NCBI GenBank assembly: GCA_024195585.1
Contig: SWBL01000196.1
Location: forward strand, 30,224-94,223
Direction of reading: 5' to 3'
DNA length: 64,000 bases
From: Aureobasidium sp. EXF-3400
Taxonomy: Eukaryota; Ascomycota; Dothideomycetes; Dothideales; Saccotheciaceae
The stretch's first letter is position 1, and every line of letters begins with the position of its first letter. A model generated the notes under the pieces. That model did no database searches, had not been told where the DNA came from, and was given only the letters and a program-made list of their open reading frames with translations. Made by a program: the position numbers and the translations under genes. Shown in pieces: positions 1-10,800 of the stretch.

Positions 1-380
1 CAGTTGTTGGCTTGGCGGGTCGGAGTTGGTTGTGGATTTGCGTATCGGCAGCTTGGTTGTAGCAGAATCATTGGACGGCTCGTCATGGTGGTGCATACAA
101 AGCACACAAGGCCGTGATTTTCCTCGTGCATATCGCTCTACCACCAGTCGAACGTGACTCTTCACCTCGCCGTCGCCCCTGACAGTCACAAGACGCAGAT
201 AGCCTGTGACGAGCAGCATTATTTCACTCGACCCCGCCCCTGGGAGCCACTTTTGACGCAAACACGCACCCACCCAACACATAGACACCGCACCTATTCG
301 ACACGCACACACGCTGCCCTTGGATGGTTAGATACTTCTCCGCCTACACGTCCAGTCAATAAGCCACATTCACAGCCAGT

Positions 381-2269
381 ATGCCGTGTTTCAAGGGCAT
401 CGCGGTGAGCATTCACACTCCCGAAGGCCCTCTCTCCGAGCATGGTGTCCAGAGTCTGTCGCGCTTTGGTCGCATCAACACCTACATCCCCGTCCCTCCA
501 CCCTCTATTCCGCCAAACTCGACCACTGGCCAGCCTCAGCAGTCGACCTTTGCCGTCTCTATCACTCTCCTCACACAGGGCCTGAAGGTTCCCTACTCGA
601 CTCCGCGCCCCACACCCACCAACCCCAATCCCAAAGGCGTCTATGTTGGCCCGCAGACCGCTGGCATGACTAGAGGACTGCCCAGAAAGGAGCCTCCGCC
701 CATCGATCCCGACACTGGCAAACCTCAAGTCCTCATCCCGCCTTATCAGCCCCGCACTTCGTCGCCCAACGAGACCATCGCCGCCTACATCTACTTTGAC
801 GGCCGACAAAAAGAGGAGGTTGCAACATTACTCCGCAAGGGCGAAGAGACCTGGGTAAACTCAAGATGGGTCAGCATACCCGATAGCGAGGGAGGTGGCC
901 TGGCTGAGCGCGACTTTCTCTTCCGCGAAGTCGGCCTGGAGCGCTGGCTCAACGGACTGGATCTCACGAGTACCGACAAGGAAGCCAAAGCCGCATTGAT
1001 CGACAAGCGCCGAAAGAAGTTTGAAAAGATGCGCCAACGCGAGGAAAGAAAGAGAGAAATCAAGAGAGAGGACAGTGACGACGAAGACGACCAGGACAAG
1101 CCCCGCTACGATCGTAACACGGTCCTGCGTTACGGCGAAGATAATGGCGCCCCTACTGAGGCCATCGTGCAAGACGACGACATGTCTGACTCGGACTCGG
1201 ACTCCGACATGCCCGAAAGCGAAGCTGCTGGCCAGATCAAAATTGTTCTTTTCCGCGTTCTTGCTTCTGGTGAAATCAAGCGTGGAGAGTACTCACCGCA
1301 ATTTGATGTCCACGATGACGAAGGCACCAACAATGACGGCGCTGAAGATGAAGATGTCGATCACACTACTGGCCTTGACAAGCCCAAGACGCTTGATCCT
1401 AAGAGTATTAGCACCCAGACTGTCACAGGCATAGATCCCCCGGATAGTCCTTTTGCTACCTTTACTTTCTACTACCGCAGCCCTAGTACGTTTCTCTCTC
1501 ACATCCTTTCCTTCCATATGCTAATTCTATTCTACAGAACAACTTGAGAAGATGGGTGTCGTTGCCCCCAGCCGCAAGGGTTCATCGACCGTCACGAGAA
1601 AACGTAGCACTGACTTCTCGAAACTCGGTCCTCTGAAGAATCAAGGCACTAAGGGATTCTCAAGTTACCGCGACCCTGCTGCACGCGCCGCTCGCAAAGG
1701 CTCGAAGAATGTTGATGCCATGGATAGCGATGAGGATGATGAGGAACCAGGTGCTCGCGATGACATGGACGATGTTGACGTTAAGGACGAAAACGGTAAC
1801 CCCTTGATCTTGACCGAAGAGGACCGCCAGCGTCAGGAAGAGATGGCCGAGGGCGTGCGCCACATCAAGGTAAGTTTTTGCTTTCCATCTGTATTTTCTT
1901 CTTTTCTGCGATGCTAACATCCAACAGCTCAAGCGCCAACACTCGGGCGAGTTTAACAACCCTACTCCCAGCAAATCTCCTCACGTTGGAGCGTCAACAG
2001 CGCACATCACCAACGACTTGACCTCGCCCAGCGACAAGGCCAGCCAAAAACTGCTTGCCGAGCCTTCAGACGCATACTCTGAGAGTCCTCTGAAGAAGCA
2101 GCGCCCAAGCCAGGGAGCTGTTGACGCCAGCCCATTGGACAAACCCAGCCTCACAGGTCCCAGTGCAGCACCTACTACCCATCCTTCTGCACTCGGAGCT
2201 TCGCCTTTATCTGCGACATCAGAACCTCAGCCACCCGCTCAAGCTATCGACGAAGATGAAGAGTTGTGA
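381..2269 (+). CDS. DUF7918-type fungal protein, three exons
   Basis: Exons 381-1485, 1538-1869 and 1928-2269 join in frame (phase 1, then phase 0) to give 592 aa. Introns are 52 and 58 nt with GTACGT/GTAAGT donors and CTACAG/CAACAG acceptors. The N-terminal half, with AAYIYFDGRQKEEV near residue 135 and a following FLFREVGLERWL segment, resembles the fungal DUF7918 domain, whose function is unknown. After residue 210 come a basic helix rich in K/R/E, acidic clusters (DSDSDSDMPES), a second ordered stretch, and a disordered Ser/Pro-rich tail ending in DEDEEL. There is no signal peptide or membrane segment. The charge pattern and KKRP-like basic patches suggest a nuclear protein, which is inference. 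The start is the first ATG of the long frame; about 380 nt of pyrimidine-rich leader precedes it. Confidence 0.8.
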
Positions 2270-3494
2270 GCTCTTTTCATTTGTTATGCACGTACAATAT
2301 GTACCTTGTTTTTCCAAAAGACATTCAGGCTTGTTTTCTCAGTCTAGCAACACATCCAAATAACCCCAGAAGTACTCGCACACAGCTGAGTCGGGCGTCA
2401 ACAATCAGCAAAAGAGCCAATTTTCCATCCAGTCCACACATTTCCTTGCCTTTTCATTGTTGTTGGAATAGTACCAGGAACCTTTCTGCCAAACCTGTCG
2501 ACCAGTGGAAATACTACTGACGTTTTTTACTGTATCCGTTGTTTCCCATGTTTTTTTCGGGAGAGGAAACGCATAAGAAAGACACCAAAAGGGCGTGTTT
2601 TTAGAAGTAGCAGGTTGAGCCAGGCAAAACCGTGCATCTGAGCCTTTTCATAGGAAGAAGAACTCAAGAATGAAGAGATTTAAACCGATTTTCCTGTGCT
2701 CTGTTGCTTTTTTTTCCCCGATGACTTTCCCATGATTGATTGATCCCCGTGTGCTAAAGTTTGTGATGTGCATAGCTATAGAAATGCACAATACTTGCGA
2801 GAAACAGGATAGTATCCATCGAGATGTGATAAGTCTCAGGCTCTCTTTGGATACATCTTTAATTTGTAGACCACTGTGCCTTTTTATAGCGGTATGCAGC
2901 TCTGAACCTTTGTGAAAGAAGCGTAGATCTACAGACTTTAGCAGAAGACACGTATCATGTCTGACGCCAGAACTTTTGAGTGGAAATTCCGGGAACTTGA
3001 ACGAGATAGCAGAGCGGTTCTCATCAACCATGAAGTCGTATCATAATACAGTACTTTGTAGAGACCACAAAAACTGCTTAGTCAGCCAAGCTGTTTCTGC
3101 TTGCTGTCGACCATCGTGCAAATCTCTCCTCTTATCTAACAGAATATAGGATGCATTTCGGTAGTACAAGGTATGTCGTGACACCCAGCAGGACAATATT
3201 CTGGTCACTCGGATTATGATTATATGACTTGCGAATTCCGCTGTGGTTGATTCTGCAGCAAACATACAAAGACCGGAAGGATCGCAACAAACGTCGGACG
3301 ATACTAAGTCCCGAATGGCTTTTGATTCCATGGGGTTTCCATGGGACTTTTGTAAGTACCGACAGGCTACAGCTTCAGCATAAAACAGGAGGAGCTCTCC
3401 ATCCTTGCAACCTCTGAGGTATAAGTATCGTTCTCGTCCCTCAAATAAGATCTCTAGACACACTTCCGAAACATTCGTTCTCCACATCATCAAA
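2270..3494. other. Intergenic, no supported gene
   Basis: This holds the 3' flank of the DUF7918 gene and the promoter of the flavin monooxygenase. Short open frames on the minus strand (2648-3031, 3041-3568) have no recognisable domain and the second overlaps the next gene. A TATA-like gtataagta sits near 3419, about 75 nt before the monooxygenase ATG. Confidence 0.5.
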
Positions 3495-4775
3495 ATGTCA
3501 CCACCAACATCATCTCCAAATGTCCTTATATCAGGCTTCGGTATCGCTAGCACTGTTTTTGCTGCCACTCTCCTCCGCGCTTTCCCTCAAGCTATCATCA
3601 CAATCGTTGAACGCGATCCTTCCATGCGACTCACAGGCGCCAGCGTCGACATCCGATCCTCAGCTGTTGACATCATTAAATGGATGAACCACGAACCGGC
3701 CATCCGCTCCAAGACTACCAAAGAAACCGGTGTCGAGTTCGTCAACGATGCAGGAGTTTCGTTCGCTACTTTGCATGCAACCGGAAACGACAAAATCCAA
3801 ACCATGACGAGCGAGTATGAGATCTTCAGAGGAGATCTAGCCAGGATTTTCTGGAAGGATATTGAGGGCAAAGTGGATGTTGTGTTTTCAGAGAGTGTGG
3901 AAACCTACACCCAACAAAACGATTCCGTACATGTTACTTTCAGCAATGGCAAAGCATCTCAAAGCTATGATTTGCTAGTCGCAGCAGATGGCTTGGGCTC
4001 CAAGATCAGAGCAATGATGCTAGGGACCTCCGTCTCTGAACACATCCACGACGAAGGCGTCTACGCCTCCTTTTTCGTCATCGAAAAAGATTTGCTCAAC
4101 GGCTCCAAACTCGCAAAATGGTACAATACCACTGGTGGCCGAGCTATATTTCTTCGTCCTGATCCTGACCCTCGAGGCCGCACAAGAGGACACTTTATGA
4201 ACTCAGCATGGCCTTCTGATACTGCTGGTCGCCAGAAAATCAACGCAGCTTTGAAAGGAGGCAGAGAAGCATACATGCAACTAGTGGAAGGAACATTTGC
4301 AGATGTAGGCTTCCACCAAACAAAAGAAATTCTGGAAGCCATGCGCAGCACACCAGATTTCTACGCTTCCAAATTCGCTCAAGTACGCGCCCCTCGCATT
4401 CAAGATGGCAGAGTAGTCCTCCTCGGCGACGCAGGCTACGCAACCCCCGGCATCGGCACCTCTCTCGCTATCATGGGCGGCCACATCCTCGCCGGCGAAC
4501 TCCTGCTCCACAACCTCAACATCCCCACAGCAACAAAAGCCTACGAAGATTTAATGCTGCCGTTTGCAAAAAGCGAGCAAAGCACTCTTGGGGACTATGC
4601 AATGCAAATGTTGAATCCACAATCAGCGTGGGGGTTGTGGGTGAGGAATATGATTTTGTGGGTGCTTACGATGGCAAAGGTTCCTCAGATTGGGATTTGG
4701 ATTGCTGGGAAGTTGAATTTGCAGGAGAAGAAGATTAAGATGCCTGAGTATCCTTGGCCTGAGGTCAAGGCTTGA
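3495..4775 (+). CDS. FAD-dependent monooxygenase, TetX/UbiH-like
   Basis: A single exon of 426 aa. It is a group A flavoprotein monooxygenase (PHBH fold) that would use FAD and NAD(P)H to hydroxylate a small aromatic or polyketide-like substrate. Visible motifs are the N-terminal dinucleotide fold LISGFGIASTVFAATLL at about residues 11-27 with an acidic end to the second strand (IVERDP), the DG motif VAADGLGSKIR near 165, and the GD motif VVLLGDAGYATPGIGTS near 310, which binds the FAD ribityl chain. The C-terminal helical tail has a hydrophobic stretch (LWVRNMILWVLTMAKV), so membrane contact is possible. The reading frame opens upstream at 3405, but the ATG at 3495 (context tcaaaATG) begins at the usual family N terminus. 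The first fold reads GxGxxS rather than GxGxxG. No biosynthetic partner is adjacent, so the substrate is unknown. Confidence 0.85.
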   Translation: MSPPTSSPNVLISGFGIASTVFAATLLRAFPQAIITIVERDPSMRLTGASVDIRSSAVDIIKWMNHEPAIRSKTTKETGVEFVNDAGVSFATLHATGNDKIQTMTSEYEIFRGDLARIFWKDIEGKVDVVFSESVETYTQQNDSVHVTFSNGKASQSYDLLVAADGLGSKIRAMMLGTSVSEHIHDEGVYASFFVIEKDLLNGSKLAKWYNTTGGRAIFLRPDPDPRGRTRGHFMNSAWPSDTAGRQKINAALKGGREAYMQLVEGTFADVGFHQTKEILEAMRSTPDFYASKFAQVRAPRIQDGRVVLLGDAGYATPGIGTSLAIMGGHILAGELLLHNLNIPTATKAYEDLMLPFAKSEQSTLGDYAMQMLNPQSAWGLWVRNMILWVLTMAKVPQIGIWIAGKLNLQEKKIKMPEYPWPEVKA

Positions 4776-5306
4776 TATGGTGAGAAGAGGAGATAGATGG
4801 TAGAGGTGGGAGACTTTGAATGTGTTGGAGCTGTGATATGTAATGATTGATATGACTTGAGTGCAGATATCTCAACTTTTCTACCACCGCGTGATGTATT
4901 GTCTTTTCTCATGTTGAGATGGTGAAAGATACATGGGTGACGGAAACTGTGCGGCAATAATGCTTAAGCATGTTGTACGGTTCTAGTACACTGTCCTCTA
5001 CATAGCTTCTATCAATAGCATGATGCGATTTTCATCGTGAATAACATGTTCTGCTATACCAATCGAGTGTCTGATGAAGACCTGTCTGAACATGAACAGG
5101 AATCATATGTCTGTCATACTTGAACAACGGACTTGAAATTGAGGGTGAAGCGCAATGATAGCGTCAAGACGCCATGTAATTCCATAGACACGCCAACGAA
5201 TGACAACACTATGTACAATAAAAAGATAGATGCAACGCACTGTACACAGACGTCTCCGCCATGAATAAAACAACCAAGAATTCAAAAAGAGAAGAAATGA
5301 CCCAAC
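4776..5306. other. Intergenic between convergent genes
   Basis: AT-rich 3' flanks of the monooxygenase and the deubiquitinase, which converge here. I see no gene, repeat or RNA. Confidence 0.5.
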
Positions 5307-7238
5307 TCAAACCTCTGGCACCACAATCTCATAAAACAGCAGATAAACCTCCCTCTGCATACCCAACACATCACTCGTCTTAGACTCCTTGATTTTGTCA
5401 TCACTAATCCTCCACCATCTATTATGTTGATTCCTCTGTTTGCGTTTCAATCTGCTCAAATCAATGCTCTTTGCTTTCGAGGATGTGCGTGCGGTTTGTT
5501 GATACGTAGCAGACTCAGAAGTTGGTTTCGATGGAGTGGAAATTTGTGGTAAGGGGGTTTCAGCACCACTGCTGCTGCTGACTGTGCTTTTTTCATCATT
5601 GATGGTGTCGCCATTCTTGGAACTTTGACGATGGCGGAGGGAGAAGCGCTTTTTTATTGATGAAGAGCGAGAGGATGTGCTGTTGCCGCTGCTGGAGGGA
5701 GAGTGTGTGAGGCCGGGGGTTGTGGGCTCGAGCATAGGACTGGGCATGCCGCTTGCTCTTGGTGTGTTTAGAGCAGAGTACATGCCTTGTGTGCCCATGC
5801 TCAGTTTTGCGCTGTAAGGTTCTGCGAGGTGTTGTCGTCGGAAACTCTCGTAGTGACCACTGTTGTGGCCTCCCTTATGCGTTACAACGCCTAATAGACG
5901 GTATTGATGTTGATCTAATAGTCCACCCAGAGGTAGTGTTTCTGGGAAACTGACTTTGGCCAAGTTCTTGGTGCTGCTGGAATTAGGATCCCAGACACTT
6001 CGCGACAGATGGATTGCAAGGACCTTGGGGAAACTGCTGATACGCATGTGGCGAGAGATTCGACGTTTGGGGGCTTGAGATTGGTCTGGAAGTTTGATGT
6101 TCTTCGGCAGAGCTTCCGGATCCGTGGCGAGTGCTTTCTCAATAGCGGAGAGTTCGTGAGTGAGTAGATTGCGAGTTTGTTCGTCCGATGCGCGTGCCAG
6201 TTCTTTCGTCTTGATTTGAACAGCGTGTTCTAAACGGCATCGCTCGCATTTGTAGTCATCGATGTGTTCAACTTTCAGCATACCATCGAAGCATGCATTT
6301 AATGTAGTCGAGGAATTCTGCGGTACGTTAAGAGTGAGGGTAACAAAACCAGATACCGAAGGTTTGGGTTTGAAATGGCAGGTCATGCATTCGATCTGGG
6401 CCTCGATCTTTCCTTCGAGAGGGAAGCCTGGATCGTCTTGCAAGTCATCATCCTCTGCTTGTGGTAATTGACGGACACTCTGACGGATTTGTTCAATCTC
6501 TGATTTTGCTTGCAAGCCACGAGCCGACTCTTGAGGTCGGAGTGCGTCTGGTCGTCCCTTGCGTCCGTTCTCTTTGACATCGCCATCAGATTCCGGTGCT
6601 TTGAGGGTGGTTGTGCTAGGACTCCTGAGCGATTTTGCCTTTCTTCTGGCATTCACTCCAGCGTGGTATTCCTCGCTCAGCCGTTCGGCGACGATTTGCA
6701 GGAATTCTTGAGCATCTTGTTGCTGCCTACTAATGCGCGTCTTGAAGGCAGTCTCCATGACACTGACGAATGTACGAGCCGAGATGGCCTTCTTGTAGAT
6801 GGGTCGCTCATTGAGCGCGTCCAGGATATCCTTGAGACCAGCCGTGACAAGACCCTGCTGCAATCCCAAGACCTTCCAGCTCGGCTCTTTTGTCTCATTC
6901 ATCTTGACAATATCCTTGCTCTCATTGGGAGAGATCTCGTCCTCATGTTGCTCGATAATCGAGTATATCTCTTTTCCATCCAGCTTTCGTCGGTGGAGTT
7001 CTCGGATCAGGTAGATGCGCAGCTCGGGCAGGCCGGCCATGGCCTGCAAGACTGAATTGATGAAGCAGTCATTGGCCGGGTTGACCAGACCAACAACACC
7101 TCTCTTGCGAGTTGAGCGCGAGGATTGTGCGGCTTCATCGTCGAGCATGAAAGTGGGACCGAAGACATAGACGAGGGTGATGGCAGCCAGCGACGCGCCG
7201 GCCGCGTATGTCGCAATGGTGAGGGGCTTGTCGGGCAT
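5307..7238 (-). CDS. Ubiquitin C-terminal hydrolase, Ubp16/USP30-like
   Basis: An intronless gene of 643 aa. It is a USP-family cysteine protease that removes ubiquitin from proteins. The Cys box NPANDCFINSVLQAM places the nucleophile at about C58; the QQQDAQEFL motif is near 175; two CxxC pairs (CMTC, CERC) near 285 and 335 form the zinc finger of the fingers subdomain; and the His box GGHNSGHYESF is near 464, followed by a long insertion rich in Ser/Thr before the final conserved WWRISDD block. Residues 9-30 form a hydrophobic segment, and the catalytic domain starts right after it. That arrangement is characteristic of yeast Ubp16 and human USP30, which are anchored in the mitochondrial outer membrane. 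The Ser-rich insertion makes it longer than yeast Ubp16 (499 aa). Catalytic residues are intact, so activity is expected. Confidence 0.9.
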   Translation of the reverse strand: MPDKPLTIATYAAGASLAAITLVYVFGPTFMLDDEAAQSSRSTRKRGVVGLVNPANDCFINSVLQAMAGLPELRIYLIRELHRRKLDGKEIYSIIEQHEDEISPNESKDIVKMNETKEPSWKVLGLQQGLVTAGLKDILDALNERPIYKKAISARTFVSVMETAFKTRISRQQQDAQEFLQIVAERLSEEYHAGVNARRKAKSLRSPSTTTLKAPESDGDVKENGRKGRPDALRPQESARGLQAKSEIEQIRQSVRQLPQAEDDDLQDDPGFPLEGKIEAQIECMTCHFKPKPSVSGFVTLTLNVPQNSSTTLNACFDGMLKVEHIDDYKCERCRLEHAVQIKTKELARASDEQTRNLLTHELSAIEKALATDPEALPKNIKLPDQSQAPKRRISRHMRISSFPKVLAIHLSRSVWDPNSSSTKNLAKVSFPETLPLGGLLDQHQYRLLGVVTHKGGHNSGHYESFRRQHLAEPYSAKLSMGTQGMYSALNTPRASGMPSPMLEPTTPGLTHSPSSSGNSTSSRSSSIKKRFSLRHRQSSKNGDTINDEKSTVSSSSGAETPLPQISTPSKPTSESATYQQTARTSSKAKSIDLSRLKRKQRNQHNRWWRISDDKIKESKTSDVLGMQREVYLLFYEIVVPEV

Positions 7239-8035
7239 GTTTGCTGGTATGTAGGCCTAAAATTCTGAAAAAGCAATGTGTATTATGCCCGAGTGCTGAT
7301 GCTATACGGGGGTCGAAGGAATGGACGCTCTGGGAGTAGGGCTTGGTGGACGGTCGAGTAATGCTTGGATTATATCATGTCATAGTGTACGTGAAGAGGG
7401 TTCGCGCCATAGTCTGGATAAGATAAAGGAGAAGGAAAGATGACTCTCTCAGGCCGACGAGGCATCCGGCAAAAGGCAGCGAAGAGCGGGCCATCCACAT
7501 TTCACCATCCCTCCTCACCCCACAGCTCGACGAGGGACCCGCGTTTTGTCTCCTCGTGCGCTTTGCGTGACGAACCGTCCATCGCCGGCTGTCGGCTGCT
7601 CGACCTTCCGACAGCTCTCTCGACCATCATTTATCTCCTTGTCTACCGTCAACATCAACAACAGCTCAATCGGCTTATGCATTGGGATTAACTTGTCGGT
7701 TTATTGGTCGTTTAGCATGCAGTCTTGACTTGACACAACACACACGGTACGCACCTTCCTCAAGTACCTGCACTACTCTTGCACTAGCCATCATGATGAC
7801 CAAATCAAAATATGTTTCAAGACGAGACGGAGATTCACAGTGAATGACAACTGCTTCCATTCCTGACATTGGCTTCTTCTATATGACCGCTTTTGTTACT
7901 CTCTTGTCCACTCTCCTGACTGACCACATCTGTACCTAAACAGCTGGCATCGAGACAAACACCATGCATTATAGCAATCATCATGTGTGCAGTAGACAGC
8001 TCTCACCTCCATAGCCCATCAACCAATACAATCCA
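7239..8035. other. Intergenic, promoter of the deubiquitinase
   Basis: The 5' flank of the minus-strand deubiquitinase and the 3' flank of the acetyltransferase. Small overlapping frames (7440-7728, 7675-7869) show no domain or codon bias I can support. Confidence 0.45.
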
Positions 8036-8743
8036 TTATACTCTGAACTCCTCCAACTTCTTCTTCTGCCTACCCTCCCCATCAAAGTTGCTCTCATCCA
8101 ACCACCCTTCAAAAGCCTTCTTCCTTGAATCCCACTCACTGTCCAACATAGAAAACCAAGTCGTATCTCTATTCCTCCCAAACTTATCAATCAACGCCTG
8201 TCTAAACGTCCCCTCCTCCACAAATCCATATCTCTTCGCTGCCCTCCTACTTGGCGCATTCAAACTATGGCACTTCCACTCATACCGTCTATATCCCATT
8301 TCGAACGCATACTTGGCCATCAAATACATAGCTTCAGTTGCAGCTACCGATTTCTGCAGTGCGGAGGAAAACATCAAGTGTCCAACTTCAATGACGCGGT
8401 TTTTGGGCTCGATGCGGAGGTAGGAGCACCAGCCTACTGCTTCTCTTTTGTCGCCCACGTGCTTGAGGATGGTGTAGAAAGTTGGGTCTGTGGAGGCGGC
8501 TTTGGTTACCATGTCGGTGTGGAGAGCGGACACTGAGGTTGGGCAGGGGTCGTAGGGCATGTAGTCCCAGAGTCGTTCGTTGGCTGTGCCGCCGATCAGA
8601 GGGAAGAGTGCTTCGGCGTGGATTGGTGATAGAGGTTCCAAGGTAACGTGTTTTCCTGTCATGGTGATTTCCTTGGAAGGCCATGGGGCTGGGTCTGTGT
8701 TGGTGACCTTTTCACCCAAAGGTCGTTCGAGGGTGTTGCTCAT
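8036..8743 (-). CDS. GNAT acetyltransferase, RimJ/RimL type
   Basis: A single exon of 235 aa. It is a GCN5-related N-acetyltransferase of the RimJ/RimL-like group (Acetyltransf_3), which transfers acetyl from acetyl-CoA to an amine. The family's opening pattern GKHVTLEPLSPIHAEALF is near residue 30. The core beta strands RVIEVGHLMFSSALQKSV (about 115-132), the acetyl-CoA helix region AATEAMYLMAKYAFEMGYRR and the diagnostic NAPSRRAAKRYGFVEEGTFR (about 165-184) follow. In bacteria such enzymes acetylate ribosomal protein N termini; in fungi the same fold acts on small amines or antibiotics, so the substrate is open. Its position gives no pathway clue. It is not the SidF/SidL-type hydroxyornithine acyltransferase, which has a different, longer architecture. 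Confidence 0.85.
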   Translation of the reverse strand: MSNTLERPLGEKVTNTDPAPWPSKEITMTGKHVTLEPLSPIHAEALFPLIGGTANERLWDYMPYDPCPTSVSALHTDMVTKAASTDPTFYTILKHVGDKREAVGWCSYLRIEPKNRVIEVGHLMFSSALQKSVAATEAMYLMAKYAFEMGYRRYEWKCHSLNAPSRRAAKRYGFVEEGTFRQALIDKFGRNRDTTWFSMLDSEWDSRKKAFEGWLDESNFDGEGRQKKKLEEFRV

Positions 8744-9222
8744 CTTGCTGCGAGATTCAATTGCTTTCGTGGTGGATGAAGAAGTGGAGTCGTAAACACC
8801 TCTGATTGTTTCTGATGCTGCTCTTATATATGTGTCCGATAGTCTGTGAGTCAGATGCTTTATTATACGGTGATACGAAGCACGCCCTGAATCCTTTTGC
8901 TGTAGGCGTTAGCCAATTCGGGCAGGTGCACGCGAACTGCCTAATAAGCTTACAGTAGTCTGCTTTGCCCTATATCGAAGACGCGATTTAGTTAGAGATT
9001 CTGGTGTATCAAGGATATTGGTTAATGGTGGTTGGAAAAGAGGAATCTCAGGACGTATTTGGTAATGTGATTGACATGTTCTCCATAAGAAAGGAGCATT
9101 CTGAGAGCCGGATATCATGTAACAGACTTTGATATAAAGGAGACTGGGACTCCAAAAACATATATGTATATTCGTCAATCCCCTGCATTCTTCAAAAGCG
9201 TCTCGGAGCATTGTGATCAGCT
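8744..9222. other. Intergenic
   Basis: Promoter of the acetyltransferase plus the 3' flank of the peroxiredoxin-like gene. A tatatat-like stretch at about 8824-8831 lies some 80 nt upstream of the acetyltransferase ATG. No gene is seen. Confidence 0.4.
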
Positions 9223-9921
9223 TCACAGACGACTCTGTGTTTGCGACGATGCCTTACCATCCACAATCGTCCCAGCCGCTTCAGCATAGTCACACACATC
9301 AGAAGAGTCCTTAGCAACCTTCAACGATCTGATCTTGCCTTGACCATCAACAGCAAAACCACCAGAGTTCTGCCATCTGTAGGCTCCTACCCCCGTAGGC
9401 CTCATGTCAATGCCGTCCGACTCTTTCAAGGACTTCAGAGCTCCCATGATATCTCCGTTTACCATGCCGCCCCAACCGAGTGATCCAACTCCCCATGCTG
9501 CATAGCTTTTACGTTCGGGGTCTGAGATGATGGTATAGCGAGTCGAATCTGGGAAGGCTTTCTTGCCACTGTGATACAATGAGCTGCGTGTTTCGTGAGA
9601 GCCACTGCAGACGACTTACCCGACATCTTCGAACCACTGCTTTGAGGTCGCTTCGTCACTGTGTTGTACAATCACCACATGCAACTTCTCATGCTTGCGA
9701 CTTTCGGCTCCTAGCAATTGCACCTCTTTCTCCGCAAACGGGCAGCCGCAATGCCTCACGAAAGCCACCAAAGTGGGTGTGCCATTGCCGCGTGACAAGT
9801 CTATCGAGCCCACGGGTGCTGGAGCTGCATCGCCAATTGACGGGAGTGCAGCAACGGATGGCGACGTCTGTGGGAGAATCGATTTGATAGCGGGGATGTA
9901 CGAGGCGATGTAGCTGGCCAT
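9223..9921 (-). CDS. Peroxiredoxin-like (AhpC/TSA) protein, one intron
   Basis: Exons complement(9620-9921) and complement(9223-9568) join in phase 2 across a 51-nt intron (GTAAGT donor, ATCACAG acceptor), giving 215 aa. It has a thioredoxin fold of the AhpC/TSA-related group (PRXL2-like). The presumed active site is FVRHCGCPFAEKEVQLL near residues 52-68, where C-x-C-P-F supplies the candidate peroxidatic cysteine at the start of a helix. A strand HVVIVQHSD and a C-terminal block with GWGGMVNGD and NSGGFAVDGQGKI follow, the latter corresponding to the last beta hairpin of the fold. No signal peptide or transit peptide is clear. A role in peroxide or thiol redox chemistry is inferred from the family only. 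Confidence 0.82.
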
Positions 9922-10587
9922 GCTTGCGATGTCTTATGTGCTGATCTGGTGTGTGTCCTTGCAGAATTGTGATGCTGAGATCTTGAAATCCTTCTCTTTC
10001 TTTTCTTTGCCCTTGAAAGTGGATTTGGTGGGTGGGATATTTGCTTCTTGAGAAATGGTCGGATCGAAGGCGTTTATGACCCCACCTTGCGATTTGAAAT
10101 GCTGATGGTTAAGGTTGTTTATCGACGTCATGTTCCCTGTGACGCTTGTCACATGCCAAAGCCATCTTGAAGAAGGCTGGCAAGGTCAACCTACAGAGTG
10201 GAGGTAGAGGAATTGGGGTGTCTCCAAGAGCGACTATGGTGTCGCGACACGGAGCTGAAGAGCGCGGCGTGAAGGAGACGCGGAGGTTCTACTAAAAGCG
10301 CCTCAGAAAATCCCCTCAAGCGACCAGCCATTGGTAGTGGGCTTGTGCATGCATTCTGAGCAACATCACGGATGCGACATGTTCGCCGATGCAGAGAAAG
10401 GAGAGAAAGGGATGATGTGCAAGGTGGAGTAGATGAATCCTTGCGCGTCTGTGTCACCACGTGTCGGCGCTTACCGTCTTGCATATCAGCAAATTGACAG
10501 ATTGCCATCTGCAATCGCCAATGTGATACGTTCTTCTTCAGCCCCCGGTTCAGAAACCAGAGTCGAAACTGATGAAAAAGTAGATGA
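9922..10587. other. Intergenic between the redox gene and U2 snRNA
   Basis: Promoter region of the peroxiredoxin-like gene and the 3' flank of U2. Open frames here (9934-10152, 10191-10646) have no domain and the second runs into U2. Confidence 0.45.
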
Positions 10588-10763
10588 TTCGCGTCAGCCT
10601 GCAGAAGTGCAAGACAGGCGACACTGTGCCAGGAGATATAATGCATGCATTAGAGATCTCCCAGCTAGTTCCAAAGACTGGGTTCAACATAAAGATATCT
10701 TAGTGGTTAAACATAAGAAGAACAGATACTACACTTGATCTAAGCCTACTGGCGAGAGAACAT
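10588..10763 (-). ncRNA. U2 spliceosomal snRNA
   Basis: Read on the minus strand, the RNA begins near 10763 with a GCC-AGTA-GGC stem I and then carries the near-universal U2 block TTAGATCAAGTGTAGTATCT, including the branch-site recognition sequence GTAGTA at 10732-10727. Stem IIa follows as TCTTA/TAAGA around a TGTTTAACCAC loop. The Sm-site position reads AGTCTTTGGAACTAG, a degenerate form of the usual run of U followed by GGA. Stem III is GGAGAT/ATCTCC around a self-complementary TAATGCATGCATTA, and stem IV is GCCTG/CAGGC with a loop containing TTGCAC, the U2B''-type loop. U2 base-pairs with the intron branch site during splicing. The 5' end is set by stem I and the TATA spacing, and the 3' end by the close of stem IV; both are good to a few nt. 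Confidence 0.93.
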
Positions 10764-10793
10764 GAGCCAAACATAAAGGAAGGCAATCGGGGC

Positions 10794-10800
10794 TTATATA
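10794..10800 (-). promoter_or_regulatory. TATA box of the U2 snRNA gene
   Basis: Minus-strand TATATAA within ggctatataagcc lies 31 nt upstream of the predicted U2 5' end, the spacing expected for a Pol II start. It independently supports the U2 call and its 5' end. Confidence 0.7.

Noticed and set aside
3041..3568. A 175-codon minus-strand frame
   Set aside because: Its 5' part overlaps the well-supported monooxygenase start, and it has no recognisable motif.
8036..8743. GNAT gene as the missing siderophore acyltransferase
   Set aside because: Its motifs are those of RimJ/RimL-type enzymes, it is too short, and it lies 18 kb from the cluster.
10433..10738. A 101-codon plus-strand frame
   Set aside because: It is antisense to U2 snRNA; its apparent conservation would be that of the RNA.
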